A program made the position numbers and the translations under genes. A DNA stretch of 64,000 nucleotides. Origin: DASUFF01 sp036274695 (GTDB taxonomy: Bacteria > UBA10199 > JACPAL01 > GCA-016699445). The stretch covers positions 21,739-85,738 of the forward strand of contig DASUFF010000030.1 in the NCBI GenBank assembly GCA_036274695.1, given 5' to 3'. Positions 18,347 through 26,766 of this stretch are shown here, in pieces. Numbering within the stretch: position 1 is the stretch's first letter; the number at the start of each line of letters is the position of its first letter. The notes under the pieces were generated by a model, which saw nothing but the letters and a program-made list of their open reading frames with translations, was not told where the DNA came from and searched no databases.

Positions 18347-18784
18347 ATGGGTGTTTCCAACTCGAGCGACGAGGACGTCATTTCGGCGATCAACATCACG
18401 CCGTTGGTCGACGTCGTGCTCGTGCTCCTGGTGATCTTCATGATCACCGCTCCCGTGCTGTATCAATCCGCCATCAAGGTGAAGCTGCCGACGGCGTCGA
18501 CCGGGGAGCATTCGGACAAGGACAAGCAGTCCTTCAATTTCACGGTCTCCGCCAAGGGAGAGGTCGCCTGGGACAACCAGGCCGTGGATTGGGAGACGCT
18601 GGCCAAGCGTTTGTCCGCCTTGGACGAGGTCTCCAAGCAGAAGACCGCCTTCATCAGCGCCGACAAAGACACGCCGCACGGCACGGTGATCCGTCTCATG
18701 GACACCCTGCGCCAGGCGGGAGTGACTCACCTGGGCATGTCGGTGGAACCCGCCGGCGCCGCCAAAGATCCCGGTCGCTCCTGA
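18347..18784 (+). CDS. exbD: ExbD/TolR biopolymer transport protein
   Basis: 145 residues. A single N-terminal membrane helix contains the essential Asp in INITPLVDVVLVLLVIFMIT, and the periplasmic domain includes VKLPTAS and the C-terminal TVIRLMDTLRQAGVTHLGM. It partners the ExbB-like protein, whose gene ends five bases upstream. The pair is followed by a convergent gene. Confidence 0.9.
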   Translation: MGVSNSSDEDVISAINITPLVDVVLVLLVIFMITAPVLYQSAIKVKLPTASTGEHSDKDKQSFNFTVSAKGEVAWDNQAVDWETLAKRLSALDEVSKQKTAFISADKDTPHGTVIRLMDTLRQAGVTHLGMSVEPAGAAKDPGRS

Positions 18785-18799
18785 TTCTTCTATGGATCG

Positions 18800-19936
18800 T
18801 TACGAGGGTTGGTTCGCCGTTCTTAGCGGGAACGACGGAACCGACATCTTGAGAATCCGCTTCAGGGAACCCTTGAGCGTTTTTCCCCAATCGGTACGGT
18901 GGTAGCGCACGCCGTAGCGCTCGCAGATTTCCTGAATTTTAGGGGCGATCTTGCGGAGACGATTGGGAGGAAGCTTCGGGAAGAGGTGGTGTTCGATCTG
19001 GTAATCGAGAGCGCCACACAAGAGGCTCACCGGCCCTGGAACGGCGTAGTCATGGGCGGCCTCGATCTGAGCCTTGTACCATTCGCCGCGCCCGCTGGCC
19101 TTGAAGTCCTTGTCGAAATACTCCAGATCGTCGCCGAAGTGCCCCGCGTAAATGGTGGCGATCGTATAAATATTCCGAAGCGCGTCGGCGCTTAAATTCC
19201 CCAACAGGACCTTCCACCACATCGGGCCCGCCAGAACCGGCCACAGCCCGAAATGATAAGCGGAGTAGGGCACCAGTTTCTTCGCGGTTTGGCGGAACGC
19301 CTTCCACACCGTTTTTAGCTTTTTATCGGGAAGGACGTTGGCGTAGGTCTCGTCGCCGGCCGGATGGGCTAGGTCGGTCAGGCCCGTGGCGTGGACGGCG
19401 ATCGTATAGGTGAAGACGGGGGCGGTGATGAAGAACTGAAGATATTGGATCAGATTGTGCGGCCACCACCGGGTTTGGTCGGCGATGCGTAGGCCGCCGT
19501 AGTTCAAATCAGGGTCCTTGCCCACCACGTTCGTGTACTGATGGTGGAGGATGTTGTGCTCCCGCTTCCAGGCCTCCTCTTCGGTCGGCATGATCCACTT
19601 GAAGCCCGAGGAAAAGAACGCCTCCGCTCCCGCCAATCCGTCCCAGCAGCCGTGCAATGCGGAATGCCCGATCTCGATGGTTTCCAACTGGTGATGGACC
19701 CAAAGGGCGAGGACGCCCGCACCCCAGGTGAAGGGATCCAGGCTGAAATGAATGAGGGCGCGCCCGACGGCCTCCGAGGCGCGCGAGAGTTTGCGCACTT
19801 TTTTGACGTAGGCGACGTCTTCGTGCCCAAGTTTCGCTTTGGCTTCCTCGCCGACGGCGGTGATCTCCCGGCCGAAGGCCTCGAATTTTTCAGGCGTCCA
19901 GGTCTCTTTCAGCGATTTTCCTTTTCTCGTCGTCAC
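18800..19936 (-). CDS. Membrane fatty-acid (acyl-lipid) desaturase
   Basis: 378 residues from GTG 19936, chosen because GAAGGAG lies six bases upstream; longer frames lack a site. Three histidine boxes bind the di-iron centre: HSALH (about residue 91), HNILHH (about 127) and QIEHH (about 312). Hydrophobic segments between them give the usual four-helix membrane topology. The family introduces a double bond into fatty acyl chains using oxygen. An N-terminal cytochrome b5 domain is absent. The gene is divergent from a FabR-like regulator, and its sigma-70-type promoter is overlapped by a palindrome, which suggests control by membrane unsaturation. Confidence 0.9.
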   Translation of the reverse strand: MTTRKGKSLKETWTPEKFEAFGREITAVGEEAKAKLGHEDVAYVKKVRKLSRASEAVGRALIHFSLDPFTWGAGVLALWVHHQLETIEIGHSALHGCWDGLAGAEAFFSSGFKWIMPTEEEAWKREHNILHHQYTNVVGKDPDLNYGGLRIADQTRWWPHNLIQYLQFFITAPVFTYTIAVHATGLTDLAHPAGDETYANVLPDKKLKTVWKAFRQTAKKLVPYSAYHFGLWPVLAGPMWWKVLLGNLSADALRNIYTIATIYAGHFGDDLEYFDKDFKASGRGEWYKAQIEAAHDYAVPGPVSLLCGALDYQIEHHLFPKLPPNRLRKIAPKIQEICERYGVRYHRTDWGKTLKGSLKRILKMSVPSFPLRTANQPS

Positions 19937-19963
19937 TTGGAGCTCCTTCGGCGATGGCGCCAA

Positions 19964-19987
19964 TTCAGTATACAGTTGTGCACTGAA
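19964..19987. promoter_or_regulatory. Palindromic operator candidate at the desaturase promoter
   Basis: Arms TTCAGTATAC and GTGCACTGAA around a 4-base centre match at 8 of 10 positions. The site overlaps the -10 element and start region of the predicted desaturase promoter, where bound repressor would block RNA polymerase. The likely ligand is the divergently encoded FabR-like protein. Confidence 0.55.
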
Positions 19988-20013
19988 AATAGCCCATTGT
20001 CCCATTTTGTCAA
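19986..20013 (-). promoter_or_regulatory. Sigma-70-type promoter of the desaturase gene
   Basis: On the reverse strand TTGACA (20013-20008) and TATTTT (19991-19986) are separated by 16 bases. The desaturase GTG lies 49 bases downstream of the -10. Confidence 0.6.
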
Positions 20014-20087
20014 GCCACATCCCCTTGAAATTCAAGAAAAATGGGCCTAAAAACGTCGCATATGTACACCGAAAAGGCGGTTCCTGC

Positions 20088-20699
20088 TTGAAGACGCGGG
20101 CCGAAAAGAAGGCTTTGACCCGGCGGGATCTGGTCGACGCCGCCATTCGCTTGAGCGCGGACCGGGGCTTCGCCGGATTAAGCCTGCGCGAAGTTTGCCG
20201 GGCGGCGGGGCTGACGCCGACCGCTTTCTATAGACATTTCAAGGATATGGACGACTTGGGGCTTGCGTTGGTCGACGAGGTGGCTTTGTCCTTAAGGCGC
20301 CTCATGCGCGAGGCGCGGCAGAAAGCGGAAGGGAAGGGGAGCCGCGTCGAGTCCTCGGCCGAGGCCTTCGTGGCCTTCATTCGCCAAAACGCCCATCTGT
20401 TCCGTCTTTTGCTCGGCGAGCGGTCCGGAAGCTCGGCCGGATTCCGAAAGGCGATCCGGCGGGAGATGAATCTCTTCGTTTCGGAGCTGTCCGAAGATCT
20501 GCAGAGGGTGGCGGCGCTGACGAACCGGCCGTTGGTCGATCCCCTTCTGACCTCCGAGATCATCGTGGCTTTGGTGTTCACCGTCGGAGCCGAGGCCCTG
20601 GACCTTTCGCCGGCGGAGGCGCGCCGTTTGACGAAACGGCTGATCCGGGAGATCCGGATCGTCCTCAGAGGGTCCGAATCCTTGGCCGAGAGAAGTTAG
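20088..20699 (+). CDS. fabR: TetR-family repressor, FabR-like
   Basis: 203 residues from TTG 20088, with AAGGCGG upstream; no ATG or GTG fits the frame. The match to Escherichia coli FabR is close throughout: TRRDLVDAAIRLSADRGFAG, SLREVCRAAGLTPTAFYRHF (recognition helix), MDDLGLALVDEVALSLRRLM and FRLLLGERSGSSAGFRKA. FabR senses the ratio of unsaturated to saturated acyl thioesters and represses unsaturated fatty acid synthesis. Here the divergent target is an oxygen-dependent desaturase rather than fabA or fabB. A palindrome at the desaturase promoter is the probable operator. Confidence 0.85.
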   Translation: MKTRAEKKALTRRDLVDAAIRLSADRGFAGLSLREVCRAAGLTPTAFYRHFKDMDDLGLALVDEVALSLRRLMREARQKAEGKGSRVESSAEAFVAFIRQNAHLFRLLLGERSGSSAGFRKAIRREMNLFVSELSEDLQRVAALTNRPLVDPLLTSEIIVALVFTVGAEALDLSPAEARRLTKRLIREIRIVLRGSESLAERS

Positions 20700-22765
20700 T
20701 CGGCTTCGAACGACTCGGAGCACGAGCCGCCAATGGAATTCTGGCAGGTCAGATGAAGAGTGAGGTTCGATTCGATGCTCACGCGGCAGGAATGCCCGGG
20801 CGCGCCGAAGATCGATAGATCGGTGTTTGTCGAGTCGGCCGTGTCGCTTTCCTCGCTTTCGGGCACGAACTCCTGGGCGCCGTTGGTCCCCAATGGGTTC
20901 AGCTCCACGCCTTCGGGGGTTTCTTCGAGTCCGAAACCGTCCGTGATCCCGCAGCCGGTATCTTGCGGCGTGTAGGTCTTGCCGACGGCCGGCGTGAAGG
21001 GGCTGGTGACCGTCCCTCCGGTGGTTCCCGAACCCGAACAAACAACGTTGATATTTAAAGACCGCTGAAATCCCCAAGCCTGCGAGGTGACGGTGGCGCT
21101 GCAAGGCGATCCCGGCGCCGTGTAGGTCAGGGTGCGGTCGGTTTGATGGATGTCGCCGATCACTTCGTGCTCGAGGACGCCGACGGGATTGAGCGACCCG
21201 CAACCCTCGAGGGCGATGGTGTCGTGGTTCACGCAGGCGTTGTTGTGATGGCAAAGGGTCGTGACGCTGTTGCAGGCCACCGTGATGGTCTCCGGATTCG
21301 TCGTAGGATCGTGGGCGTCGCAGACGGACCGGCTCGCGCTTAAGACCAAGGCCTTCTCCTGGACGTCGATGTTCTGGCAGTTCCTTTGAAGATGATTGTT
21401 CCAGCAGGACGTGAGCTTCTTCAAGCCCGCCGCCCCGAGCACCAGGTTTTTCACCGTCCCGCGCTCGTTCACGCAGCAATTCAAGTCCACGTATTGTTCG
21501 CAGGTCGACCCAAAGTAGGCCGCTGCGTGCCGGGCGAAGTTGTGGGGACGGCCGGCGGCCGGCCAGTAGGAGCCGTTGTAATCCAGACAGCAGCCTTCCG
21601 CGTTGCTCGCTCCGCAAACGATGTGGGTGGTCTTTGTCGGAGGAACGATTCCCAACGCCACCGCCAAGGGAGCGTCGCTGGTATCGGTCAGAGGCACGCC
21701 ACCGCACTGACCTTCGCTCGTATCGTCCATCGTGCAGGGATCCAGGAAAGGGACCTTCTGGACGATGGGATCGGGCGATGCGAGCCGGCACAGGGGCAGG
21801 ATCATCACCGGTTCGTCGTGGGTGAGGTCCTTGTAGACCTTGGCCGTCACCACGCCGGGAGGAATCGAAGGAATCGTGAAATTCCCGTCCGAATCGGCCA
21901 TGACAGCGAGCGACGTATCGTTCTTGCCTCCCAGCGTGATCCAGTTGCCCTTCATCGGCGTCGGGTCGGTGAAGAAGCCGGAGCCGCTCAAAGTGACGTT
22001 CGCCGGGACGATGGACGGATCTTTGGTGATCTCGGCCAACTCCGCCGGGGTGAGATCGTCGCGGGAGGCGACGAAAAGGAGACGGCCGCTTAAAGGACCC
22101 GCGCCCGGCGAGGCGCAGGCGACGTCTACGGGATTAGCTTCGGGAATACCATCGCCGTCGGTGTCGCTTCCGGTTAAGAAACCGGCCTCATTGTCGTCGG
22201 GGATTCCGTCGGCGTTGGTATCGAACCTGATGGGTTCGATGGCCGGAAAAGCGATCGTTTTGCCCGAAGCGCCGGCGAAGGCGATCCCCCGGGCCGAGAG
22301 GTCCGACGAGAAATCGGAGGGATTCAACAGCGTGAGCGTGCCCAAATCAGACGTCTGGGATTCGCCCATCTTTACGAAGGACGTGAGTTTGAGCGATTTC
22401 CCGTCGTTCAACTGCGTCGGATCCTGCCAGGACAACACCGCCCCGACGTCGCCGGAGTCGTCCAAAAATTGCAGATAGCAGGATTTGCCCTTGGCGAGCG
22501 TCGCGGAGAAGGAGCAGTCCGCGCCGATGTCGAAATCGGAGGCCGCGCCGTCGCAGACCACGCGGACGGAGGCGAATCCTCCGCGACAGCCCGCCGTTTC
22601 GCCCTTGGAGGCCTGAAGCGCCGTCGGTTCTTCGGTAGGCAGCCGTCCGGTCAATGCGGGGTTTCCGAATTCGGAACCACCGGTGGCCGATCCGCAGCCT
22701 CCGGAGGCGAGGGGAAGGGACAGAACGGTCACCGATAGGATGGCGAGAAGAAAGCGAGCTCCCAT
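20696..22765 (-). CDS. Large Cys-rich secreted lipoprotein-like protein with an Asp-rich calcium-binding repeat
   Basis: 689 residues from ATG 22765. The N-terminus (MGARFLLAILSVTVLSLPLASGGCGS) is a lipoprotein-type signal. At about 180-215 it has RFDTNADGIPDDNE and SDTDGDGIPEAN, two thrombospondin-type-3-like calcium loops. The middle resembles a carboxypeptidase-regulatory-like beta sandwich (ADSDGNFTIPSIPPGVVTAKVY). The C-terminal half contains some 20 cysteines and HxH clusters (TTLCHHNNACVNHDTI), suggesting a disulfide-bonded surface domain. Such multi-domain proteins are common in delta-proteobacterial-type genomes. It overlaps the fabR stop by four bases on the opposite strand. Function unknown. 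Confidence 0.6.
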   Translation of the reverse strand: MGARFLLAILSVTVLSLPLASGGCGSATGGSEFGNPALTGRLPTEEPTALQASKGETAGCRGGFASVRVVCDGAASDFDIGADCSFSATLAKGKSCYLQFLDDSGDVGAVLSWQDPTQLNDGKSLKLTSFVKMGESQTSDLGTLTLLNPSDFSSDLSARGIAFAGASGKTIAFPAIEPIRFDTNADGIPDDNEAGFLTGSDTDGDGIPEANPVDVACASPGAGPLSGRLLFVASRDDLTPAELAEITKDPSIVPANVTLSGSGFFTDPTPMKGNWITLGGKNDTSLAVMADSDGNFTIPSIPPGVVTAKVYKDLTHDEPVMILPLCRLASPDPIVQKVPFLDPCTMDDTSEGQCGGVPLTDTSDAPLAVALGIVPPTKTTHIVCGASNAEGCCLDYNGSYWPAAGRPHNFARHAAAYFGSTCEQYVDLNCCVNERGTVKNLVLGAAGLKKLTSCWNNHLQRNCQNIDVQEKALVLSASRSVCDAHDPTTNPETITVACNSVTTLCHHNNACVNHDTIALEGCGSLNPVGVLEHEVIGDIHQTDRTLTYTAPGSPCSATVTSQAWGFQRSLNINVVCSGSGTTGGTVTSPFTPAVGKTYTPQDTGCGITDGFGLEETPEGVELNPLGTNGAQEFVPESEESDTADSTNTDLSIFGAPGHSCRVSIESNLTLHLTCQNSIGGSCSESFEAD

Positions 22766-22787
22766 GGTCCCCCCGTGTGCGGGTGAT

Positions 22788-23237
22788 TTATTTGACTTCG
22801 CGATTGATGATCACGTCCACGTCCCGGTCTCCGACGCGCGCGGGAACCTTCACGGCCGTTCCTTCGAGATCGCCCGGCTGGGCCGGGCCGGCGCCGCCGT
22901 CCTTGTCGATGCGGGCGAGCACGCGGACCTCGCCTTGGAACGGTGTGCCGGGGAACATGACGTCGCTCGCGGTCAAGGCGTAGGCGACGGGAAAGGCCGG
23001 GCTCGCAATTTTTTTGACGGCGAGCGGCGGTCCCACGTCCTTGCGGGCGATGACGAAGAGCACGTCGGTCGGCTGGATTTTCGCCTGGACCTCCGGCGCC
23101 ACCGAGATCAGGCCGGTGATCGTCGCGCCTTCGTTGATGTCGGCGACCGGCGCCGAATCGCCTTGGGAGCAGGCGTATAAAAAGGCCGAAGAACAAAGTC
23201 CGAAGAGGGCGATAAGACGCGAGGCGCGGGATGTCAT
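22788..23237 (-). CDS. Lipoprotein with a CcmI/CycH C-terminal-like domain
   Basis: 149 residues from ATG 23237, with GGAGGA three bases upstream. The signal ends at LYAC, a lipobox. The mature domain reads DVLFVIARKDVGPPLAVKKI, ALTASDVMFPGTPFQGEVRVLARIDKDGGA and PGDLEGTAVKV, closely following the C-terminal domain of the cytochrome c maturation protein CcmI (CycH), which binds apocytochrome c ends. Here this domain stands alone as a lipoprotein, without CcmI membrane or TPR parts and with no other ccm gene nearby. It may chaperone a haem protein; the role is inferred. Confidence 0.65.
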   Translation of the reverse strand: MTSRASRLIALFGLCSSAFLYACSQGDSAPVADINEGATITGLISVAPEVQAKIQPTDVLFVIARKDVGPPLAVKKIASPAFPVAYALTASDVMFPGTPFQGEVRVLARIDKDGGAGPAQPGDLEGTAVKVPARVGDRDVDVIINREVK

Positions 23238-23284
23238 GAATCCTCCGAAAAGTGCGCCTCCTATAAATCGCGGACGGCGAGGCG

Positions 23285-24490
23285 TCAAGCGACCTGGCCG
23301 GCCGCCCAGCCGGAGGCCCAGGCCCACTGGAAGTTGTAGCCGCCCAGCCATCCGGTAACGTCGACGACCTCGCCGATGAAATAAAGCCCCGGGACTGTTT
23401 TCGCCTCCATCGTCTTGGAGGACAGCTCGTTCGTGGAAACGCCGCCGCGCGTGACCTCGGCGCGATCGTAGCCGACGGTGCCCGTCGGCACGATCCGCCA
23501 CCCGTTCAATAACGCGCCCAACCCCTCCAGCGCCTTGTCGCCGATCTGGACGAGAGGCAGCGCGGGCGTCTTGGCCAGGGCGCAGAATTTTTCCGAAAAG
23601 CTCTTTGCGAAGAAGGCGGTCAGCAGGTTCTTAGGCTCGGCCTTGGAGCCCTCCCTCTTTTTTCCAATCAGCCAATCCGCCGCGTCCGTCTCCGGCAGGA
23701 GGTTGACGACGACCTCGCCGCCGCGCCTCCAATAGAGGGAGGCCTGAAGGGCCGCGGGGCCGCTCAATCCCAAGTGCGTGAAGAGGATGTTCTCGCGGAA
23801 CGACGCGCCGCCGCAGGTCACCACGCTGTCGACGGAAACGCCCGAGAGGCCTTCCAAGGCGGCGAGCAGGGGACGGGCGAGCTTGAATCCGTCCAGCGCC
23901 GGCGCCGTTTCTACGATGTCGAGGCCGAATTGCCGCGCGATCTCGTAGCCCAGGCCCGTGGCGCCGATCTTCGGGAGCGAAAGACCTCCGGTGGCGACCA
24001 CGAGCGACGGGGCTTCGAAGGTCCCGCGGCTCGTTGAAACCCGGAAGCCGTCGCCCTCCCGCGCCACGCCGCGAACGGAGGTCTCCAGACGGAGTTCGGC
24101 GCCGGCCTTTTCGCATTCGGCGAGGAGCAGGTTCAAGATGTCGCGCGCCGAGCGGTCACAGAAGAGCTGGCCCAGTTTTTTTTCGTGGAAGGGAATGCCG
24201 TGGGCCTTGACCAGGGCTATGAAGTCCTCGGGCGCGAAGCGCGACAGGGCGGACTTGGCGAAATGGGGATTCTCCGAGACGTAGGCGCGCGCCTCCGTGC
24301 CGGTGTTGGTGAAGTTACAGCGTCCCCCGCCGGAGATGAGGATTTTGCCCCCGGCCTTCTTCGCGTGGTCGAGGACCACCACCTTCCGGCCCCGCTTGCC
24401 GGCCTCGACGGCGCACATCAGCCCCGCGCCTCCGGCTCCCAGTATCAGAACGTCGGGGTCGGTTGACAGCTCTGTCGAAAAAGGTCTCAA
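23285..24490 (-). CDS. HI0933/BaiN-family flavoprotein (NAD(P)/FAD-dependent oxidoreductase)
   Basis: About 401 residues from TTG 24490. The N-terminal FAD fold DVLILGAGGAGLMCAVEAGKRG is followed by the family signature KKAGGKILISGGGRCNFTN and later ATGGLSLPKIGATGLGYEIA. The C-terminus FIGEVVDVTGWLGGYNFQWAWASGW is also diagnostic. Some members, such as BaiN, reduce bile-acid-type enones; most have no known substrate. Its start is only seven bases from the divergent aldehyde dehydrogenase start, and neither has a recognisable ribosome site. Confidence 0.85.
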   Translation of the reverse strand: MRPFSTELSTDPDVLILGAGGAGLMCAVEAGKRGRKVVVLDHAKKAGGKILISGGGRCNFTNTGTEARAYVSENPHFAKSALSRFAPEDFIALVKAHGIPFHEKKLGQLFCDRSARDILNLLLAECEKAGAELRLETSVRGVAREGDGFRVSTSRGTFEAPSLVVATGGLSLPKIGATGLGYEIARQFGLDIVETAPALDGFKLARPLLAALEGLSGVSVDSVVTCGGASFRENILFTHLGLSGPAALQASLYWRRGGEVVVNLLPETDAADWLIGKKREGSKAEPKNLLTAFFAKSFSEKFCALAKTPALPLVQIGDKALEGLGALLNGWRIVPTGTVGYDRAEVTRGGVSTNELSSKTMEAKTVPGLYFIGEVVDVTGWLGGYNFQWAWASGWAAGQVA

Positions 24491-24497
24491 TACCGGG

Positions 24498-25859
24498 ATG
24501 TATCGCACACTCAATCCCGCCACGGAAGAATTGATCCGAGAATATCCGGAACACACGCCGGCGCAAATCGACGCCGCCCTCGCCCGATCCCGCGAGGCCT
24601 TCGCCGCCTGGCGTGCGACGCCCATCGACCAGCGCGTCGCCGTCGTTCGGAAGCTCGCCTCGCTGGTCCGGGCGCGGCTCGCCCGCTACGGCGCCTTGGT
24701 GACGCAGGAGATGGGCAAGCCGTTCAGCCAGGCGCAGGTGGAGATCGACAAGTGCGGGCGCGGTTGCGACTACTACACCACCTCGGCCAAACAGGCCCTC
24801 GATCCCCAGACCATTCAAACCGAGGCCGCCAAGAGCTACGTCCGCTACGATCCTCTCGGTGCGATCTTGGGGATCATGCCTTGGAATTTTCCCTTCTGGC
24901 AGGTCTTCCGCTTCGCGGTTCCGGCGGTTCTGGCAGGCAACGTCGTCCTCCTGAAACACGCCCCGAACGTCCCGGCCTGCGCCTTGGAAATCGAAAGCGT
25001 TTTTCGGGAAGCCGGAGCTCCCGAAGGCGTCTTTCAATCGCTCTTCCTGATCAACGACGACGCCGCGAAACTGATCGCGTCCGGAGAAATCGCCGGCGTT
25101 TCGCTCACCGGCAGCGACCGCGCCGGCAGCGCGGTGGCATCCGTCGCCGGCAAGAACCTCGTGAAGACGGTTTTGGAGCTGGGCGGATCGGATCCCTTCA
25201 TCGTCTTCGACGACGCCGACCTCGATGCCACGATCCCCGTCGCCGTCAAGGCCCGCATGCTGAACACCGGGCAGAGCTGCATCGCCGCCAAGCGCTTTTT
25301 GGTAAACGACAAGATTTATCCCGAATTCCAAAGGCGGCTCCTCGAGGCGGTGAAGGCGCTCAAGGTGGGCGATCCCACGCAGGCCGATACGGATTTGGGG
25401 CCGCTGGCCCGCGAAGACCTTCTGGCCAACCTGGTGAAGCAGGTCGGCGAGGCGAAAAAGCAGGGCGCGAAGGTCCTGCTCGAGGGCGGCCGCCGTCCGG
25501 GAAAGGGCTATTTCTACGAGCCGACCGTGCTGGAGGGCGTGGCGCCCGGCATGGTCGCCTTCGATCAGGAGGTCTTCGGGCCCGTCGTCTCCCTCGTCCG
25601 TTTCAAAGCGGACGACGAGGCCGTCGCCCTGGCCAATCAAACCCCGTTCGGCCTGGGCGCCTCGCTCTGGACGCGCGACACGGCGAAGGCGGAGGCGATC
25701 GCCGCGCGCATCGACGCCGGCAACGTCTTCGTCAACGGCATGGTCAAGTCCGACCCGCGCCTTCCCTTCGGCGGCGTCAAGCGCTCGGGCTACGGCCGCG
25801 AGCTTTCGGTGGTGGGCATCCATGAATTTACGAATGTGAAAACGGTTTGGGTGGGATAA
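24498..25859 (+). CDS. NAD(P)-dependent aldehyde dehydrogenase (succinate-semialdehyde type, Sad/YneI-like)
   Basis: 453 residues from ATG 24498, a length typical of the short Sad group. Catalytic and binding motifs are present: VLELGGSDPFIVFDDADLD with the general-base Glu, NTGQSCIAAKRFLV with the nucleophilic Cys, GIMPWNFPFWQVFRFAVPA near the cofactor, and LPFGGVKRSGYGRELS at the end. The family oxidises semialdehydes such as succinate semialdehyde to acids; the precise substrate is not fixed by sequence. An open frame continues upstream to 24297 but runs into the divergent flavoprotein gene, so I reject that longer start. Confidence 0.9.
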   Translation: MYRTLNPATEELIREYPEHTPAQIDAALARSREAFAAWRATPIDQRVAVVRKLASLVRARLARYGALVTQEMGKPFSQAQVEIDKCGRGCDYYTTSAKQALDPQTIQTEAAKSYVRYDPLGAILGIMPWNFPFWQVFRFAVPAVLAGNVVLLKHAPNVPACALEIESVFREAGAPEGVFQSLFLINDDAAKLIASGEIAGVSLTGSDRAGSAVASVAGKNLVKTVLELGGSDPFIVFDDADLDATIPVAVKARMLNTGQSCIAAKRFLVNDKIYPEFQRRLLEAVKALKVGDPTQADTDLGPLAREDLLANLVKQVGEAKKQGAKVLLEGGRRPGKGYFYEPTVLEGVAPGMVAFDQEVFGPVVSLVRFKADDEAVALANQTPFGLGASLWTRDTAKAEAIAARIDAGNVFVNGMVKSDPRLPFGGVKRSGYGRELSVVGIHEFTNVKTVWVG

Positions 25860-25897
25860 GATCAGAAATCCCCCTCGGGGAGATTTCCGGAGGAATC

Positions 25898-26260
25898 ATG
25901 GAACGTACCGACTGGGCGGAAGTGAAGAGACGGTTGAAGCTGGCGGTGGATCAGGGCGTCAAGGCGCTCAAGGAAGGCGGGCAGGGCGCGCGTTACGTCG
26001 CCGGCCAGACCGCGCATGTCTTGCAACTGGAAATGGACATCTACGGACTCAAGAACCGCATCACGAAGACCACGACGGATTTGGGGGAAGCCGCCTACAA
26101 ATCGCTCAAGGCCGGCAAGGTGCAGACGAACGCGGAGATCACGCGCCTGATCGGCGATCTCGACACGCTGAAGGCGAGCCTGAAGAAGAAGCAGAACGAA
26201 GTGCACCGCACCCATCTCACGCGCTCGAACGGCGGCTCCAAACCCCGCAAAAAAACTTAG
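25898..26260 (+). CDS. Small helical coiled-coil protein of unknown function
   Basis: 120 residues from ATG 25898, with CGGAGGA five bases upstream. The sequence is charged and helical (TDLGEAAYKSLKAGKVQTNAEI, in part) with a basic tail (SKPRKKT). No signal peptide. It lies six bases before the Rieske gene and is likely co-transcribed with it. I do not recognise a family. Confidence 0.6.
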   Translation: MERTDWAEVKRRLKLAVDQGVKALKEGGQGARYVAGQTAHVLQLEMDIYGLKNRITKTTTDLGEAAYKSLKAGKVQTNAEITRLIGDLDTLKASLKKKQNEVHRTHLTRSNGGSKPRKKT

Positions 26261-26266
26261 GAACGG

Positions 26267-26668
26267 ATGACCGACTCCAAGCAGAGAGAAAAAGAGATCA
26301 AGGAACCGAAGCCCTTCGGCGTCGAGTACGTGCCCTACGTCAAGCGCGTGATTCCCAAGAAGGGCGAGCCCGTCTACGTCGGCAAGGCGAGCGAGATCCC
26401 GCCGGGCAAGGCCAAGTCCGTCATGACGGAGAAATACAAGGTGGCCGTCTTCAACGTGGACGGCAAGTTCTACGCCATCAAAGACGCCTGTCCGCACGCC
26501 GAATACCCGCTCGAGAAGGGGACGCTCCGCGGCGAGATCGTGGCCTGCTCCTCCCACAACTGGCAGTTCAACGTCCGCACCGGCGAGTGCGTGAAGGGCG
26601 ATCCGGATATCAAGATCCGTCAATTCGAGGTGGAGGTGCGGGGGGACGAAGTCTGGGTAAAATCTTAG
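26267..26668 (+). CDS. Rieske [2Fe-2S] protein (NirD/ferredoxin-type)
   Basis: 133 residues from ATG 26267. The cluster ligands are Cys-Pro-His in KDACPHAEYPLEKG and Cys-x-x-His in ACSSHNWQF, the standard Rieske pair. The domain begins at about residue 38 (VYVGKASEIPPGKAKSV) after a charged, signal-free N-terminus, so the protein is cytoplasmic. It resembles the small subunit of nitrite reductase or the ferredoxin parts of ring-hydroxylating oxygenases. No catalytic partner is adjacent, so it may feed electrons to an enzyme encoded elsewhere. A short hairpin (26668-26683) follows. Confidence 0.88.
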   Translation: MTDSKQREKEIKEPKPFGVEYVPYVKRVIPKKGEPVYVGKASEIPPGKAKSVMTEKYKVAVFNVDGKFYAIKDACPHAEYPLEKGTLRGEIVACSSHNWQFNVRTGECVKGDPDIKIRQFEVEVRGDEVWVKS

Positions 26669-26737
26669 GATTTTGAAAAATCCTCTGATTTATTGGAGGA
26701 AACAGGGTTTGGCCTCTCGAAAAGAGGACAACCTATC

Positions 26738-26766
26738 TTGACTCGGTACGATAATCTCTTTAGCAT
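26738..26766 (+). promoter_or_regulatory. Candidate promoter of the sulfate operon leader
   Basis: TTGACT at 26738-26743 and TAGCAT at 26761-26766 with a 17-base spacer. A GATAAT at 26750-26755 is another possible -10. Transcription from either would begin within a few bases of the leader ATGs (26765 or 26780), making the leader ORF leaderless or nearly so. The 69 bases before this hold two small hairpins (26668-26683 and 26713-26727). Confidence 0.4.

Noticed and set aside
19937..20146. Longer N-terminus for the desaturase
   Set aside because: It would cover the promoter and palindrome and lacks a ribosome site, whereas GTG 19936 has GAAGGAG at the right distance.
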